64,000 nt of DNA from DATFTF01 sp963825175 (GCA_963825175.1 CAWGSA010000001.1:372001-436000); one strand, 5' to 3'. Shown: positions 1 to 8,724, counted from the stretch's first letter. Notes: generated by a model from the letters alone, not told the origin. Translations and numbers: made by a program.

Positions 1-51
1 GTCCTCCCCGACGGCCGCGGCGCCCTCGCAGGACCGGAGACACGCGCAGAT

Positions 52-606
52 ATGATCCGATACTGCGAGATCGCGACGCCGATCGGCCCATTGCTCCTGG
101 CGGGCGACGACGCGGGCCTTCGCCTCGTCTCCTTTCAGGGCGGTCCGCACAGAATCGAGCCCGCAGCCGACTGGCGCCGTTCCCGGGAGCCCTTTCGCGC
201 GACCATCGCGCAGCTTCAGGCGTACTTCGCGGGAACGCTCAAGGATTTCGACCTGCCGTTGGCTCTCGAGGGCACGGCTTTCCAGCAGAAGGTCTGGGCG
301 CTCCTGCGAGCGATTCCCTACGGCGAGACGATGACGTACGCCGAGCTCGCGCGGCGGCTCGGCCGATCCACCGCGTACCGCGCCGTCGGCGCCGCCAACC
401 GCCGCAACCCGATTCCGATCATCATCCCCTGCCACCGCGTCATCGGCACGGACGGATCGCTGACCGGCTTTGGGGGAGGGCTCGCGGTCAAGCGCGCCCT
501 CCTGAGGCTCGAAGGCGGCGACCGGCGGGCGCTCCAGCGGCCGCTCTTCCAGATCGACGAAAGCTGGTCCCCCCGAGACGCCGCCGGGAGGCGCGACGAC
601 GCCTGA
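52..606 (+). CDS. ogt: Methylated-DNA--protein-cysteine methyltransferase
   Basis: Suicide DNA-repair protein that takes alkyl groups from O6-alkylguanine (and O4-alkylthymine) onto its own cysteine. The 184-residue product has the family signature IPCHRVIG with the acceptor Cys at residue 127, preceded by the helix-turn-helix segment with AYRAVGAANRRNP (about 108-120) that contacts the minor groove. The N-terminal half is the usual RNase H-like domain. There is no Ada regulatory domain, so this is the Ogt/MGMT type. The C-terminal tail (about 160-184) is polar and probably disordered. A GGAG lies about 12 bases before the ATG. The stop overlaps the next start by one base (TGATG), which suggests translational coupling. 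The family call is secure. Confidence 0.95.
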   Translation: MIRYCEIATPIGPLLLAGDDAGLRLVSFQGGPHRIEPAADWRRSREPFRATIAQLQAYFAGTLKDFDLPLALEGTAFQQKVWALLRAIPYGETMTYAELARRLGRSTAYRAVGAANRRNPIPIIIPCHRVIGTDGSLTGFGGGLAVKRALLRLEGGDRRALQRPLFQIDESWSPRDAAGRRDDA

Positions 607-1241
607 TGCGAACGAGCCTTCTCGCCGCGGCCACCTTGTTCTGGATCGGCAGCGGAGGGGCTCCTTCTCTTGCGGCGCCCGCCGCGGAAACGAAGCCCGC
701 GCCGTGCTCGGCCCCGGAGTACCGGAGCCTCGATTTCTGGGTCGGAGACTGGGACGCCTATGACGTCGAGGATCTCAAGACGCCGGCGGCGCGGGCGCGC
801 GTCGACGTCATCCTGGGCGGATGCGCGCTGCGCGAGATCTACGAAGGCAACAACGGAGTCGTCGGACAGAGCTTCACGGCCTACGACGCCGGCCGGAAGC
901 TCTGGCATCAGACCTGGGTGACCAACCGGGGAAAGCTCCTCACCATCGAGGGGCGATTCGAGGGCAACAGTCTGACTCTCGAAGGGCCTCAATCTTCGCC
1001 CGACGGCGGCAAAGAGCTCCTGCGAGGCCTGTGGAGACCACAGGACGGCGGCGTCCGGGAGGTCGCCCATTCCTCCTCCGACGCCGGCGCGACCTGGAAG
1101 CCGCTTTTCGACATCCTTTTTCTTCCCCACAAGGGGGGAGCGGGAGGAGCGATTCCGTCCGCGCGGCCGACGCCCTGGAGATTCCCTGGCGCCGCATCCT
1201 CCCATCCGGAGCGCGTCGCACTCCCGGCTTACGGGCGGTAG
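606..1241 (+). CDS. Secreted DUF1579-like protein
   Basis: A 211-residue protein of unknown function. Residues 1-24 look like a Sec signal peptide ending near SLAAPA. The segment LDFWVGDWDAYD (about 42-53) and the later SSDAGATWKPLFD match the small exported DUF1579-like family, predicted to be lipocalin-like beta-barrels. Homologues usually end soon after the WKPLFD segment. Here about 45 further residues of low-complexity, Arg/Pro/Ala-rich sequence follow, so a frameshift or lost stop near position 1120 is possible. It overlaps ogt by one base, but I see no functional link to DNA repair. Confidence 0.7.
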   Translation: MRTSLLAAATLFWIGSGGAPSLAAPAAETKPAPCSAPEYRSLDFWVGDWDAYDVEDLKTPAARARVDVILGGCALREIYEGNNGVVGQSFTAYDAGRKLWHQTWVTNRGKLLTIEGRFEGNSLTLEGPQSSPDGGKELLRGLWRPQDGGVREVAHSSSDAGATWKPLFDILFLPHKGGAGGAIPSARPTPWRFPGAASSHPERVALPAYGR

Positions 1242-1345
1242 GCGGCGTCCAGGCTCGATTCGGTCCTGGGCCGTCGTCCCGGACCCGCGACATTGGGGTC
1301 CGAAGTTGGCGACCGGATCTCGCTGCCCGACGGTATCGTCGCGCC

Positions 1346-1822
1346 ATGAGAAAGATTGCCGCCTTGCGTCCGAGGGCGCTCGCCGCCACCGTCTTGCTGA
1401 CCGCCGTCCTGCTCCCGCACGAAACTCGCGCCCGGGCCGCCCAGGCCGACGACTCGAAGGCCGTCGCCGCGCTCGACGAGCAGTACCAGGCCGCGGTCAG
1501 GAACAACGACGCCGACACGATGGCCAGGATCCTGGCCGAGGACTTCGCGCTGGTCACCGGACGGGGCAGGATCCATACCAAAGACGAGCTTCTGGAAGAC
1601 GCGCGCCGGAAGAGCGCGACCTACGAGCATCAGGAGGACACACAGCGGACGGTCCGCGTGTGGGGCGACACCGCGGTCGTGACCGCGCTCTTGTGGGAGA
1701 AGGGCGTCGACAAAGGCCAGCCGTTCGAATACCACGTCTGGTTCAGCGACACCTACGTGCGCACGCCCGGCGGCTGGAAGTACGTTTTCGGCCAGGCCTC
1801 CCTGCCTCTTCCCAAGCCATGA
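1346..1822 (+). CDS. Secreted NTF2-like (SnoaL/DUF4440) protein
   Basis: A 158-residue protein with a signal peptide (about 1-32, cleavage near RARAAQA) followed by one NTF2-like cone-shaped domain of the DUF4440/SnoaL type. The pattern AALDEQYQAAVRNNDADTM, then FALVTGRGRIHTKDELL, then a C-terminal YVRTPGGWKYVFGQAS is typical. Family members bind small ligands or serve as catalytic scaffolds, and the substrate cannot be predicted. I chose the ATG at 1346 because it is the first start that gives a proper signal peptide; the frame stays open upstream but reads as non-coding. The stop overlaps the next start as ATGA. Confidence 0.8.
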   Translation: MRKIAALRPRALAATVLLTAVLLPHETRARAAQADDSKAVAALDEQYQAAVRNNDADTMARILAEDFALVTGRGRIHTKDELLEDARRKSATYEHQEDTQRTVRVWGDTAVVTALLWEKGVDKGQPFEYHVWFSDTYVRTPGGWKYVFGQASLPLPKP

Positions 1823-2763
1823 TCGACCGCTCGAGCAGTCCGCCCGCCGCGCGGCGGGCGCCGCGTTCGCGTCACGGGCGTCCGGCGCGGCAAGGCTCCG
1901 CCCTGCGAAGGCCGCCGGCGGCCCGGGGCGCCCGGGAAACCCGGGTCGCCGACCACACTTCGGAAATCGTGGCCGACGCCTTCAATGCCTCCTTCGAGGG
2001 TGACCTCGTGCGCCTGGCATTCACGCCGCAAGCTTTCGAGCGGCGCATGCGCGCGGAGAACCTCGATCCCTACGCGAGCACCCTGTACTGGCGATCGGGC
2101 AAGCCGGCCGGGATCATCCTGATGGCCCGCCGCGGCTGGACCGCCCGCGTGGCGGCCATGGCCGTCGCTCCGCCGTTTCGAGGACTGGGGCTGGGTCGGC
2201 GCATGCTCACGACGGCCATCGAGGATTCCGGCAAGCGCGGCGATCGACGCATGATCCTCGAAGTCCTGGAGAACAACGCCGCGGCGCGCGAGCTCTACGA
2301 GACCTGCGGGTTCAAGGTCCGGCGCCGCCTCGTCGGCTTCATCTGCCCGCGGACCGCCGCAGCGCCTTCGATTGCCGCGGCCCTCGCGGACGCCGATCCG
2401 TTCCGGGTCGCCCGCCTCATCGCCCGGGAGGCGAGCCGGGAGTGGCCCTGGAACCTCGCCCCGCAGACCCTCGCCGCCCTGGCGCCTCCGTCTCGAGCGC
2501 TGGCCCTCGGCGACCACGCCTTCGCCATGCTCGGCGATTTGGACTCCGAGACGATCCGCGTCCACGCCTTGTTCGTTCCGCCCTCCCGGCGCCGGCGCGG
2601 ACACGGCACCCGCCTTCTCCAGTCTCTCGCCGCGACCTTCCCGACGCAGGCCTTTTCCTTCGCGCCCCTCATTCCGGAGGGACTCTCCGACGGGTGGTTC
2701 CTCGGGAACGGCTGGTCTCGCCATCCGCTCGTCCAGTTGGAAATGGAGCTGCGCCTGCGCTGA
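1819..2763 (+). CDS. Tandem GNAT-family N-acetyltransferase
   Basis: A 314-residue protein with two GNAT-like halves. The N-terminal half has a complete acetyl-CoA motif A, MAVAPPFRGLGLGRRML (about 114-130), followed by the motif B segment LEVLENNAAARELYETCGF. The C-terminal half (about 185-314) has a second, weaker motif, FVPPSRRRRGHGTRLLQ, so it is probably a degenerate second acetyltransferase fold. The first 45 residues are Arg/Pro/Ala-rich and may be a linker or a start that is too early. The ATG overlaps the previous stop as ATGA, which supports an operon with the NTF2-like gene. The substrate is unknown. Confidence 0.8.
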   Translation: MIDRSSSPPAARRAPRSRHGRPARQGSALRRPPAARGARETRVADHTSEIVADAFNASFEGDLVRLAFTPQAFERRMRAENLDPYASTLYWRSGKPAGIILMARRGWTARVAAMAVAPPFRGLGLGRRMLTTAIEDSGKRGDRRMILEVLENNAAARELYETCGFKVRRRLVGFICPRTAAAPSIAAALADADPFRVARLIAREASREWPWNLAPQTLAALAPPSRALALGDHAFAMLGDLDSETIRVHALFVPPSRRRRGHGTRLLQSLAATFPTQAFSFAPLIPEGLSDGWFLGNGWSRHPLVQLEMELRLR

Positions 2764-2831
2764 TCGCGCGCGATTCCGGAACCCGTCGTCCGATCCAACG
2801 CTCCGTATCGTCTTCGCCGCGCGTTGACCGT

Positions 2832-2847
2832 ACAATATTCGTATTGT
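2832..2847. promoter_or_regulatory. Palindrome ACAATA-N4-TATTGT, copy 1
   Basis: Perfect inverted repeat ACAATA / TATTGT around a TTCG centre, extendable by one pair to TACAATA / TATTGTA (2831-2848). It lies in the gap between the convergent GNAT and aspartic-protease genes. It is strikingly AT-rich for its surroundings and the same 6-base arms recur at 22913 and 41293. It could be a protein-binding operator or a hairpin with a UUCG loop. There is no downstream T-tract, so a classical terminator is less likely. Confidence 0.45.
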
Positions 2848-2873
2848 ATGCCGCGGCGCGCCACGATCCGCGC

Positions 2874-4241
2874 TCAGGCCGGAGGACGGGGGCGCTCGAG
2901 GCTCAGAACCATGCGGGAGAAATCGAGCCGGACCTTGAAGCGCGACAGGAAGGCGTTTCCGACGATGCCGTCCTCGAAGGCCACGGTGTCGTCGAGCACC
3001 AGGAGACCGCGGTAGCGGGCCCCGAAGCCGGCCATCGCCACGGTCACGTCGGAGACACGGCCGTGCTCGGCGCGCGCCTTCCCCAGCCCGTAGACCCGGT
3101 CCGCGGCGTGGAGCGTCGAGAACGCCACGCCCATCCGGGAGAGGCCCGCCGACGTCACCATGGTGGTCTCGCTCCCGGTGTCGAGGAGGAACTGGAAGAA
3201 GCCGGCGCCGTTGACGCTCGCGCGGGCGAAGGCGCGGCCCCGGCGCCAGAAGAGATTCTGTTCCGGGTCGCCCTTGGGCGCTCGGAAGTCGGCCCGCGTC
3301 AAGGTGATCGTCCGCCGCGGATAGTCGATCTCGGTCGCGAACTCCTTCAAGAGATGCAGTCCGATCACGACGGGCACGGGGAACGGGCCGCGGGCCGTCT
3401 CGAAGAGAAGAGCGTCGTCGGGCATGATCATGACCGGCACGTTGGTCAGGGTGAAGCCGGCGAAGTCCAGCCAGTCGATGGTGCCGAAGGTGACAGGAAA
3501 CTCCTTCCTGTGGAGACCTCGCCCGTAAGCCAGAGAGTCGGGAATCTCGCGCACCTCCGCCTTTCTGGCGAAGGACCGCGTCACGATGGAATAGACCGCG
3601 CCGGAGTCGACGACGGCCGCCGACGCGACGCCGTTGACGGCCACGGGAGTCTGGATCAGGTCGAAGCCCGGCTGCTCGAAGGCCGCCGTGCGCGATTGCC
3701 CTGCCGCCGGCCCGCCGTAAAGCTCGGTCCCGGCGAAGGCGGCGAGGAATCGGAGGAATCCCGGAACGAGGCCGTACCCATCCTGCACCGCGGTCGACGC
3801 ATACACCTGCGCGGCCGCGAAGTCGTTCCACAGGATGGCGCCCTGGGAGAGCGCCCACTCGATCTCGGCGCGGCGCGAGGACCGGGCCTCCAGGCGCCGC
3901 GCCCGCTCGAGCAGGGGGCGCGCCGCGCGATAGTCGCCGCGCGCGAGCGCGACCTGACCGGCGAGCATGGAAAGGGACGGGCTCTTCTCGACCGCCGCCG
4001 CTGGAAGCGTCGCGAGGTAGGCCTCGACCTCCGGGTACAGGCCGCGTTCCAGGCTCTCTTGCGCGGACAGGGGGCCCACGACGGGAGCGGCGCGCGTGCC
4101 TTTCGGCGAGTCCGGAAAGACCCGGATTTCCGGCGCGACCGAGCAGCTCGCAGCCAGCCCCCAAAGGAGCAGGCCAAGAGCGTTTCGGGCTCGCCCCGAG
4201 ATCGTCCCCGAGCGAGAAAGGACGCCGGCCCGTGGCCTCAA
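2874..4241 (-). CDS. Lipoprotein with TPR segment and two retropepsin-like aspartic protease domains
   Basis: A 455-residue putative envelope protease. The N-terminus has a hydrophobic stretch ending in a lipobox, LAASC (about residues 29-33), predicting a lipid-anchored protein. A helical TPR-like region with ARGDYRAARPLLERARRLEA follows (about 95-165). Two retropepsin-like motifs come next: VDSGAVYSIV (about 215) and LLDTGSETTMV (about 355). The second has the canonical DTGS; the first has DSGA, still with an Asp. Retroviral proteases dimerise to pair two such aspartates, so a single chain with both could form a pepsin-like active site. The substrate is unknown. No adjacent gene on this strand suggests an operon. 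Confidence 0.8.
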   Translation of the reverse strand: MRPRAGVLSRSGTISGRARNALGLLLWGLAASCSVAPEIRVFPDSPKGTRAAPVVGPLSAQESLERGLYPEVEAYLATLPAAAVEKSPSLSMLAGQVALARGDYRAARPLLERARRLEARSSRRAEIEWALSQGAILWNDFAAAQVYASTAVQDGYGLVPGFLRFLAAFAGTELYGGPAAGQSRTAAFEQPGFDLIQTPVAVNGVASAAVVDSGAVYSIVTRSFARKAEVREIPDSLAYGRGLHRKEFPVTFGTIDWLDFAGFTLTNVPVMIMPDDALLFETARGPFPVPVVIGLHLLKEFATEIDYPRRTITLTRADFRAPKGDPEQNLFWRRGRAFARASVNGAGFFQFLLDTGSETTMVTSAGLSRMGVAFSTLHAADRVYGLGKARAEHGRVSDVTVAMAGFGARYRGLLVLDDTVAFEDGIVGNAFLSRFKVRLDFSRMVLSLERPRPPA

Positions 4242-4414
4242 AGGGCGCTCATGGGTCAGCTCCGAGGAACTTTCACGGGCAGGCAGATTCCTGAATGGAC
4301 GCTCTCATGGAGGACCGGGCCCGTCGAGTCTCCACACTCTCCTTCGATCTGGCGCGACGGATCAGCGCGTCGCGCGGCGCTTCGGCTCTGCAACGACTCT
4401 GGCAGACAGGAAGC

Positions 4415-4879
4415 TCACAACGAATAGCGTCGGACGGCGAGCGCGATCGGAAGTCCCACGGCGAACCAGTGCTCCACGAATTCGCACGCCTTGTAGGTCA
4501 AGGACATGTGACCCGCCGGAGCCGCGGACAGCGGCAGGACCACCCAGTGCATGAACACGTAAACGAGAGCTCCATAGACGAGACCGCAGAGAATCGGGCG
4601 CAGCACGAGGATCGGAAGCTTGCGGCTGGCCAGGTAATACACCGCCGCCGCGCCGAGCGCGATCGTGAAGTGGAGGACCACTCCCAACGCGGCCGACGCG
4701 ACACCGCCGTCGTAGGATCGCCGTCCCAGGATCCCGCTGGCGATCGCTTGTGGGATGCGAATGGGAGCTCGGGGACTGTAAACGGCGATTGCGTAGAGCA
4801 GGTCGACCACGCCAGCGGCGAGACCGCCGATTCCAATGGCCAGGAGAGGCCTCGGCCGGCGGGCGGGTCCCACTTCCAT
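4415..4879 (-). CDS. Conserved four-helix membrane protein
   Basis: A 154-residue integral membrane protein of unknown function. Four hydrophobic segments are visible: about 11-30, 60-80, 91-113 and 132-148. Between helices lie RIPQAIASGILGRRSYDGG and a C-terminal YKACEFVEHWFAVGLPIALAVRR. A pattern of about 150 residues with the small loop QxIASGxLG is shared by uncharacterised proteins in several soil phyla, but I cannot name the family with certainty. It stands alone, with 170-410 bp of non-coding DNA on each side. Confidence 0.7.
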   Translation of the reverse strand: MEVGPARRPRPLLAIGIGGLAAGVVDLLYAIAVYSPRAPIRIPQAIASGILGRRSYDGGVASAALGVVLHFTIALGAAAVYYLASRKLPILVLRPILCGLVYGALVYVFMHWVVLPLSAAPAGHMSLTYKACEFVEHWFAVGLPIALAVRRYSL

Positions 4880-5289
4880 GATCTAGCCGGTCCGCCCCTT
4901 CTCGCCGCCTTGAGCAACAGCGCCTGCTCCCACCGGCGGGAAGTCCGCGAAATGCCGAGCCACAAAGCGTAATCGGGTTGCGCGCGGCGGATTCGCCATT
5001 TTCGGACGCGAATGTCGGCGCGGTGCGTTGGCGAACCTGGCATGCCGAGCGTGTGCCCTCGAGGGACACGATCGATCTCTCGCTGCCCACGAGGGCTCCA
5101 ATCGCGGGACACGGCTCACCGGCGGCAACTCTGGCAGCGCGAGAAGTCGGCGTCGATACCCACTTGCCGCAGGGCCCCTGATGACCACTTCAGGCCAGCA
5201 CCCCCCGAGCAGGCATGGGATGACCGGGCGAGCTCATCCGGCGGCCGGTGGCAACGATGGGCGAGCGTTCTCAATGGCCCGCGATCGGC
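4880..5289. other. Intergenic stretch with no supported gene
   Basis: About 410 bp between the membrane-protein start and the protease-nuclease stop. Short open frames exist on both strands but have arginine/proline-rich, low-complexity translations without recognisable motifs or good ribosome-binding sites. I see no hairpin, tandem repeat or tRNA. The promoter of the leftward membrane-protein gene should lie in its left part. Confidence 0.5.
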
Positions 5290-7728
5290 CTACGGCAACT
5301 GGAAGCGCCCGCTCTTGACCATGTCGTCGAGCGTCATGGCCGGCGCAAATGTCGTCTTCTTGTAGGTCGCCTGGATTTCCGATTCCTTGAACGCCTTGAG
5401 CTTGGCCTGGGCCACCGCTTTGCCGTTGCCGGCCTTCCAGGCGCTGGCCCACAGGCGCGCCAGCGTCATGACGCTGTCCGCCAGCGACTGGACCGTCGCG
5501 GTGCGAACCTTCGTCGCCGCCCACAGCCGCTTGGCCCGGGCCGAGTCGGAGAGGGAGGGATCGTCGTCGTCGATGATCGTCTCCGGCGAGAGACGGTCGT
5601 GGGCATCGCTCATCAGGGCGAACGCGGCGCACGCCGCCTCCCACCCGTTGGCGACGTCGTCCTTGACCCTGGCGCCGGAGAGCGCCGCATCGACCCCCTG
5701 GAGCGCGGCGAGCGTGTCGACTTCGAGCATCTGCTCCTCGTAGATGCCGTGGACCTTCGCGGCCGGCGTCTTCTTGTAATCCGTGTACGCCTTGCTGCCG
5801 TGGGCCACCGGGTACTCGCCCGCGGGCTGCTCGACCATCGGAAGGCGGCCGTGGTGCAGGTACGAGCAGTGCAGCGGCTGGGAGGCGTCGCCGACGTAGT
5901 GCGCCATCACGCCTCCCGCGGCCACGAACGTCAGGACGTCCTTCTTCTTCAACGCCGCCACCATGGCGTCCCAGAGCTGCCACACGCGGAACGGAAGGAG
6001 GCCCTCCTCGGGCCCGCATCCGGCTTGCGCGAATCCGGCGAAGTAGTCGCGCCAGACGGCGGGGTCGATCTTCTTTCGGCTCTTGCGGCCGGCTTCGAGC
6101 ATCGACGGCCCCCCGTCGATCGACGGGATGTCGATGTCGGCGAAGTGCTGTCCGGGCTCCGCGTTGCGCGCGGCCACGAACTTGGACGCCGCGATCCAGA
6201 CATAGTCGGGCACGTCGGCCAGCGGCACGAACCCGCCGCGCCCCATGGCGAACCCGCTCCCCTTGGACAACGCAGCGTTGTCGAACCCGATGTTGGACTG
6301 GTTGGCCTTCATCAGGCCGCCCAGCTTTCCACCCACCAGGTCGCACGCCTTCCAGCCGATGGCAAAGTGGCCGAGTTTTCCCCAGTATTCGTCGTGGCCC
6401 GTGCTCCATGTCCGGACGATCTCGACGTCCAGCACGCGGCAGACGGTGGACACGAACGTGGCCAGCGCGAACGCCGTCTTCTCGCCGTCGGGCAGCGCGA
6501 CGCGCTGTCCCCCCCATTGAATGGCGATGGGACGCAGGCGCCGCGCGCGCAGTCCCCGCTCCGGCGGATCGGCGGGGTGCAGGATCGGACCCTTCTGTTT
6601 GGGCCTGGGCGTCAACGGCGGATCGTAGAACCAGAGCGTCCCCGAGTCGCCGGGGTGCGTCTGCGTGCTCGACGCCATCGGACGGCGAGGATCGTCGCTC
6701 GCCGCGGGCCGGCGAGGCCCGATGAACACGTCGCTGACGTAATCGAAGTCGCCCTGCGACTGGTATCGGAAGAAGAGAGCCTTGATCTCGCCCTCCAGCA
6801 CCCCGGACGTTCCGCCGAACGCGCGCACCGGCAGGCCGACGAGATCGAGCGTCAGGTTGGACGCGGTCGCATCGAAGACCTCCCCGATCTCGCCGATGCC
6901 GAACACCTGCGAAGTCCACCGCGAAACGTCGTCCAGCCGCACCAGCCCGGCATCGACGTTGACGTACGTCTGCGAAGCGCCGAACGCGGGGAAGAGACTG
7001 CCGAGCAGCTGCTTGTTCACCGCCGCTCCATCCGCCTCGCCGATGCGCGTGGCTTCCCCGCGGACGCGCGCATACACCGGCTCGCCCGCGGTTCCGGCCA
7101 CGTGCTTGTTGGTGAGCGCGTAGGTGTTGCCGTCGCGGCTGACCAGACAGCCCAGCGTCCCCAATTCGACCAGGCCCTGCCCGTGGCGCTCGCAGCGATA
7201 CCCGCCGCCCAGGAGCTCGCTGGCGAATCCCGCTTCCATGACCGGCGGCGGCAGCGACTCGTCGGGCGTTCCCAGGACGACGCAGGTCGGGACCTGGCGG
7301 CCATCGGGCAGGTACAGCCGCTTGGGAACAGCTTGATCGCCGAGGGCGAGACTCCGCTCCCATCGGCGCAGGAACACCAGCACGCACGGCCAGGACCACG
7401 ACCGCATGATCGAGTTCGTCAGCGTCCGCGGCTCGCTCGGCCGGCCGAAGCCGTCGGGCCGCGGCTCGTCGGGCGGATGGGTCGCATACCAGTCGTCCAC
7501 GTGCAACAGGTAACGGCCCACGGCGGTCGCGATGACGTTCTCCAGGTGCGAGAGGTGAACGTGGTACGCGTCCCGCGCGTCGAGGATGTCGCGCAGCGAA
7601 AGCGAGGCGAAGTCGCGCCGCGGGGGGAACGGAGGCGGCTGGTCGCCGGGGCTGTGCGGGGCAACGACGGGCTCCTCGGGTTTCGGGCGATTTCGGATCG
7701 CGCGGGATTTCGGAGCTTTCGGCGGCAC
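5290..7728 (-). CDS. Trypsin-like protease fused to S1/P1-nuclease/zinc-phospholipase-like domain
   Basis: An 812-residue fusion. The N-terminal half contains a chymotrypsin-fold triad: His209 in LTNKHVAG, a likely Asp259 in VNVDAGL and Ser362 in HPGDSGTLW. The C-terminal half matches the trinuclear-zinc S1/P1 nuclease and phospholipase C superfamily: Trp449-Gly-x-x-Gly-His454 in YWGKLGHF, Asp508, His528 in QHFADID, His610-x3-Asp614-x5-His620 in AHYVGDASQPLH, and His660-x3-Glu664. Spacings 449/454 and 610/614/620 equal those of P1 nuclease ligands 1/6 and 116/120/126. No signal peptide is visible. Start is GTG, with AAGGAG about 8 bases upstream. Activity on nucleic acid or lipid cannot be told from sequence. 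Confidence 0.85.
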   Translation of the reverse strand: MPPKAPKSRAIRNRPKPEEPVVAPHSPGDQPPPFPPRRDFASLSLRDILDARDAYHVHLSHLENVIATAVGRYLLHVDDWYATHPPDEPRPDGFGRPSEPRTLTNSIMRSWSWPCVLVFLRRWERSLALGDQAVPKRLYLPDGRQVPTCVVLGTPDESLPPPVMEAGFASELLGGGYRCERHGQGLVELGTLGCLVSRDGNTYALTNKHVAGTAGEPVYARVRGEATRIGEADGAAVNKQLLGSLFPAFGASQTYVNVDAGLVRLDDVSRWTSQVFGIGEIGEVFDATASNLTLDLVGLPVRAFGGTSGVLEGEIKALFFRYQSQGDFDYVSDVFIGPRRPAASDDPRRPMASSTQTHPGDSGTLWFYDPPLTPRPKQKGPILHPADPPERGLRARRLRPIAIQWGGQRVALPDGEKTAFALATFVSTVCRVLDVEIVRTWSTGHDEYWGKLGHFAIGWKACDLVGGKLGGLMKANQSNIGFDNAALSKGSGFAMGRGGFVPLADVPDYVWIAASKFVAARNAEPGQHFADIDIPSIDGGPSMLEAGRKSRKKIDPAVWRDYFAGFAQAGCGPEEGLLPFRVWQLWDAMVAALKKKDVLTFVAAGGVMAHYVGDASQPLHCSYLHHGRLPMVEQPAGEYPVAHGSKAYTDYKKTPAAKVHGIYEEQMLEVDTLAALQGVDAALSGARVKDDVANGWEAACAAFALMSDAHDRLSPETIIDDDDPSLSDSARAKRLWAATKVRTATVQSLADSVMTLARLWASAWKAGNGKAVAQAKLKAFKESEIQATYKKTTFAPAMTLDDMVKSGRFQLP

Positions 7729-7885
7729 GGTGTGCTCCTTTCGCGGACGGAATGGAGGGGTCGGATCCCCGAAACCGGAGCTCCTTCTTACTACAATCGC
7801 CGCACCGCACCGATCAGACGAGTTGGAACGAGCCTTCTTTCCTACCAGTCATCCCGAGGAGCACAGCGACGAGGGATCTGCTCCG

Positions 7886-8010
7886 TCCTGTAACCGAAAG
7901 TTCCGTTTCGAACGGGCCGACGTAGAGGCAGGTCTGGTCCCCGCCCGCGGGCGGCCGTGAGGGCCGCGCCCCTACGGCACGGAAGCGAGAGGTCTCTTCG
8001 TGACAAGACC
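7886..8010. repeat. GC-rich dispersed intergenic repeat, copy 1
   Basis: This stretch shares long similarity with 27290-27405: CTGTAACCGAAAGTTCCGTT at the left, a central palindromic GGGCGGCCGTGAGGGCCG followed by CCCCTACGGCAC, and a TCTTCGTGACAAG right end. The left GTAACcGAAA and right TTCGTgAC are imperfect inverted repeats, as in small non-autonomous elements. A third partial copy lies near 17680. It occupies most of the gap between the protease-nuclease gene and the next leftward gene; the rest (7729-7885) shows nothing else. Confidence 0.6.
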
Positions 8011-8598
8011 CTAGCGCGTTCCGAGATACTGGACGTGGACGTAGGTGCCGGTGCGGACATTGTAGGCCAGGTACCAGCCGTCGTGGTCCGGATCGTCGTA
8101 GAGCACGATCTCGTCGCTGTCCCACAGCCAGTCGCCGCAGTAGTCGAAGTCCGGGGCTGCGACCTCGAACCAGAAGCTGCTGAACCGGAACCGACGCGGA
8201 CCTCCTCCCGCCAGCCGGAAAACATGGCGCGGCCCGAGGCCGCCGGAAAAGCGCCCATGCTCAAAGGGATGGTCCAGGTGGAACCGGCCGTCGGCGCGCC
8301 CTCCATCATGGCCGATCCAACGATCGTCCTGATGGACGTGCGGCGCGTTGGGGTGACCGGGCTGATCGCGAAAATCGGGACGCGGTGGGTTTTGAGGCGG
8401 CGCGGGGCGGCTGCCGGGCGCGGGAGCCGCCGCGTGGGAGGGCGCAGGTCCCCGGGCTGGGATGTGCCGCGTAGCTTGCGGACGCGGGGCCGGCGCAGGT
8501 GCGGCCTTCGCTCGCTCTCGGTTTCGGTCCTGAGCCGTCGCGCCAACTGAAAGCAGCATTAGAAACAAAAATCCGAAATACGCCGAGAGTCTTCGCAT
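8011..8598 (-). CDS. Secreted Pro/Ala/His-rich protein with C-terminal beta domain
   Basis: A 195-residue exported protein of unknown function. Residues 1-22 form a Sec signal peptide (MRRLSAYFGFLFLMLLSVGA then TAQ). A low-complexity Pro/Ala linker covers about 28-80, and a histidine-rich stretch including HPNAPHVHQDDRWIGHD lies at about 80-115. The aromatic C-terminal domain (about 140-195) ends in DGWYLAYNVRTGTYVHVQYL, a pattern of small SH3-like surface domains. I chose the internal ATG because it gives the signal peptide and has AGGAAA just upstream. Histidines and aspartates could bind metal, but nothing proves it. Confidence 0.7.
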   Translation of the reverse strand: MRRLSAYFGFLFLMLLSVGATAQDRNRERAKAAPAPAPRPQATRHIPARGPAPSHAAAPAPGSRPAPPQNPPRPDFRDQPGHPNAPHVHQDDRWIGHDGGRADGRFHLDHPFEHGRFSGGLGPRHVFRLAGGGPRRFRFSSFWFEVAAPDFDYCGDWLWDSDEIVLYDDPDHDGWYLAYNVRTGTYVHVQYLGTR

Positions 8599-8724
8599 GA
8601 GTTTCCTCCACGAGACGCAAGAGCCCGCCGCACAGCGGGCTTCGGGTCCCGAAGAGCTGAGCCGCAAGGATCATGCCGCTTCCATGCAGGGCCGCGGCGG
8701 CGCGACATTCCCCGATACGATCGA

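Noticed and set aside
606..1241. Possible selenocysteine or frameshift in the DUF1579-like gene
   Set aside because: No in-frame UGA with a nearby hairpin; the odd C-terminal tail is more simply a lost stop or frameshift, which I cannot prove.
2821..2860. Promoter or antitoxin-type operator upstream of an ATG at 2848
   Set aside because: The reading frame from that ATG is a short basic peptide lying opposite the aspartic-protease 3' end with no known motif; only the palindrome itself is kept as an observation.
1753..4164. 803-codon minus-strand frame across the GNAT and aspartic-protease genes
   Set aside because: Arg/Pro-rich shadow of the genes around it; no ribosome-binding site and no motif.
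5248..7893. Very long open frame (881 codons) on the + strand opposite the protease-nuclease gene
   Set aside because: Its translation is Arg/Gly/Val-rich with no family motifs and it mirrors the third-position GC bias of the minus-strand gene, which has two complete catalytic domains.
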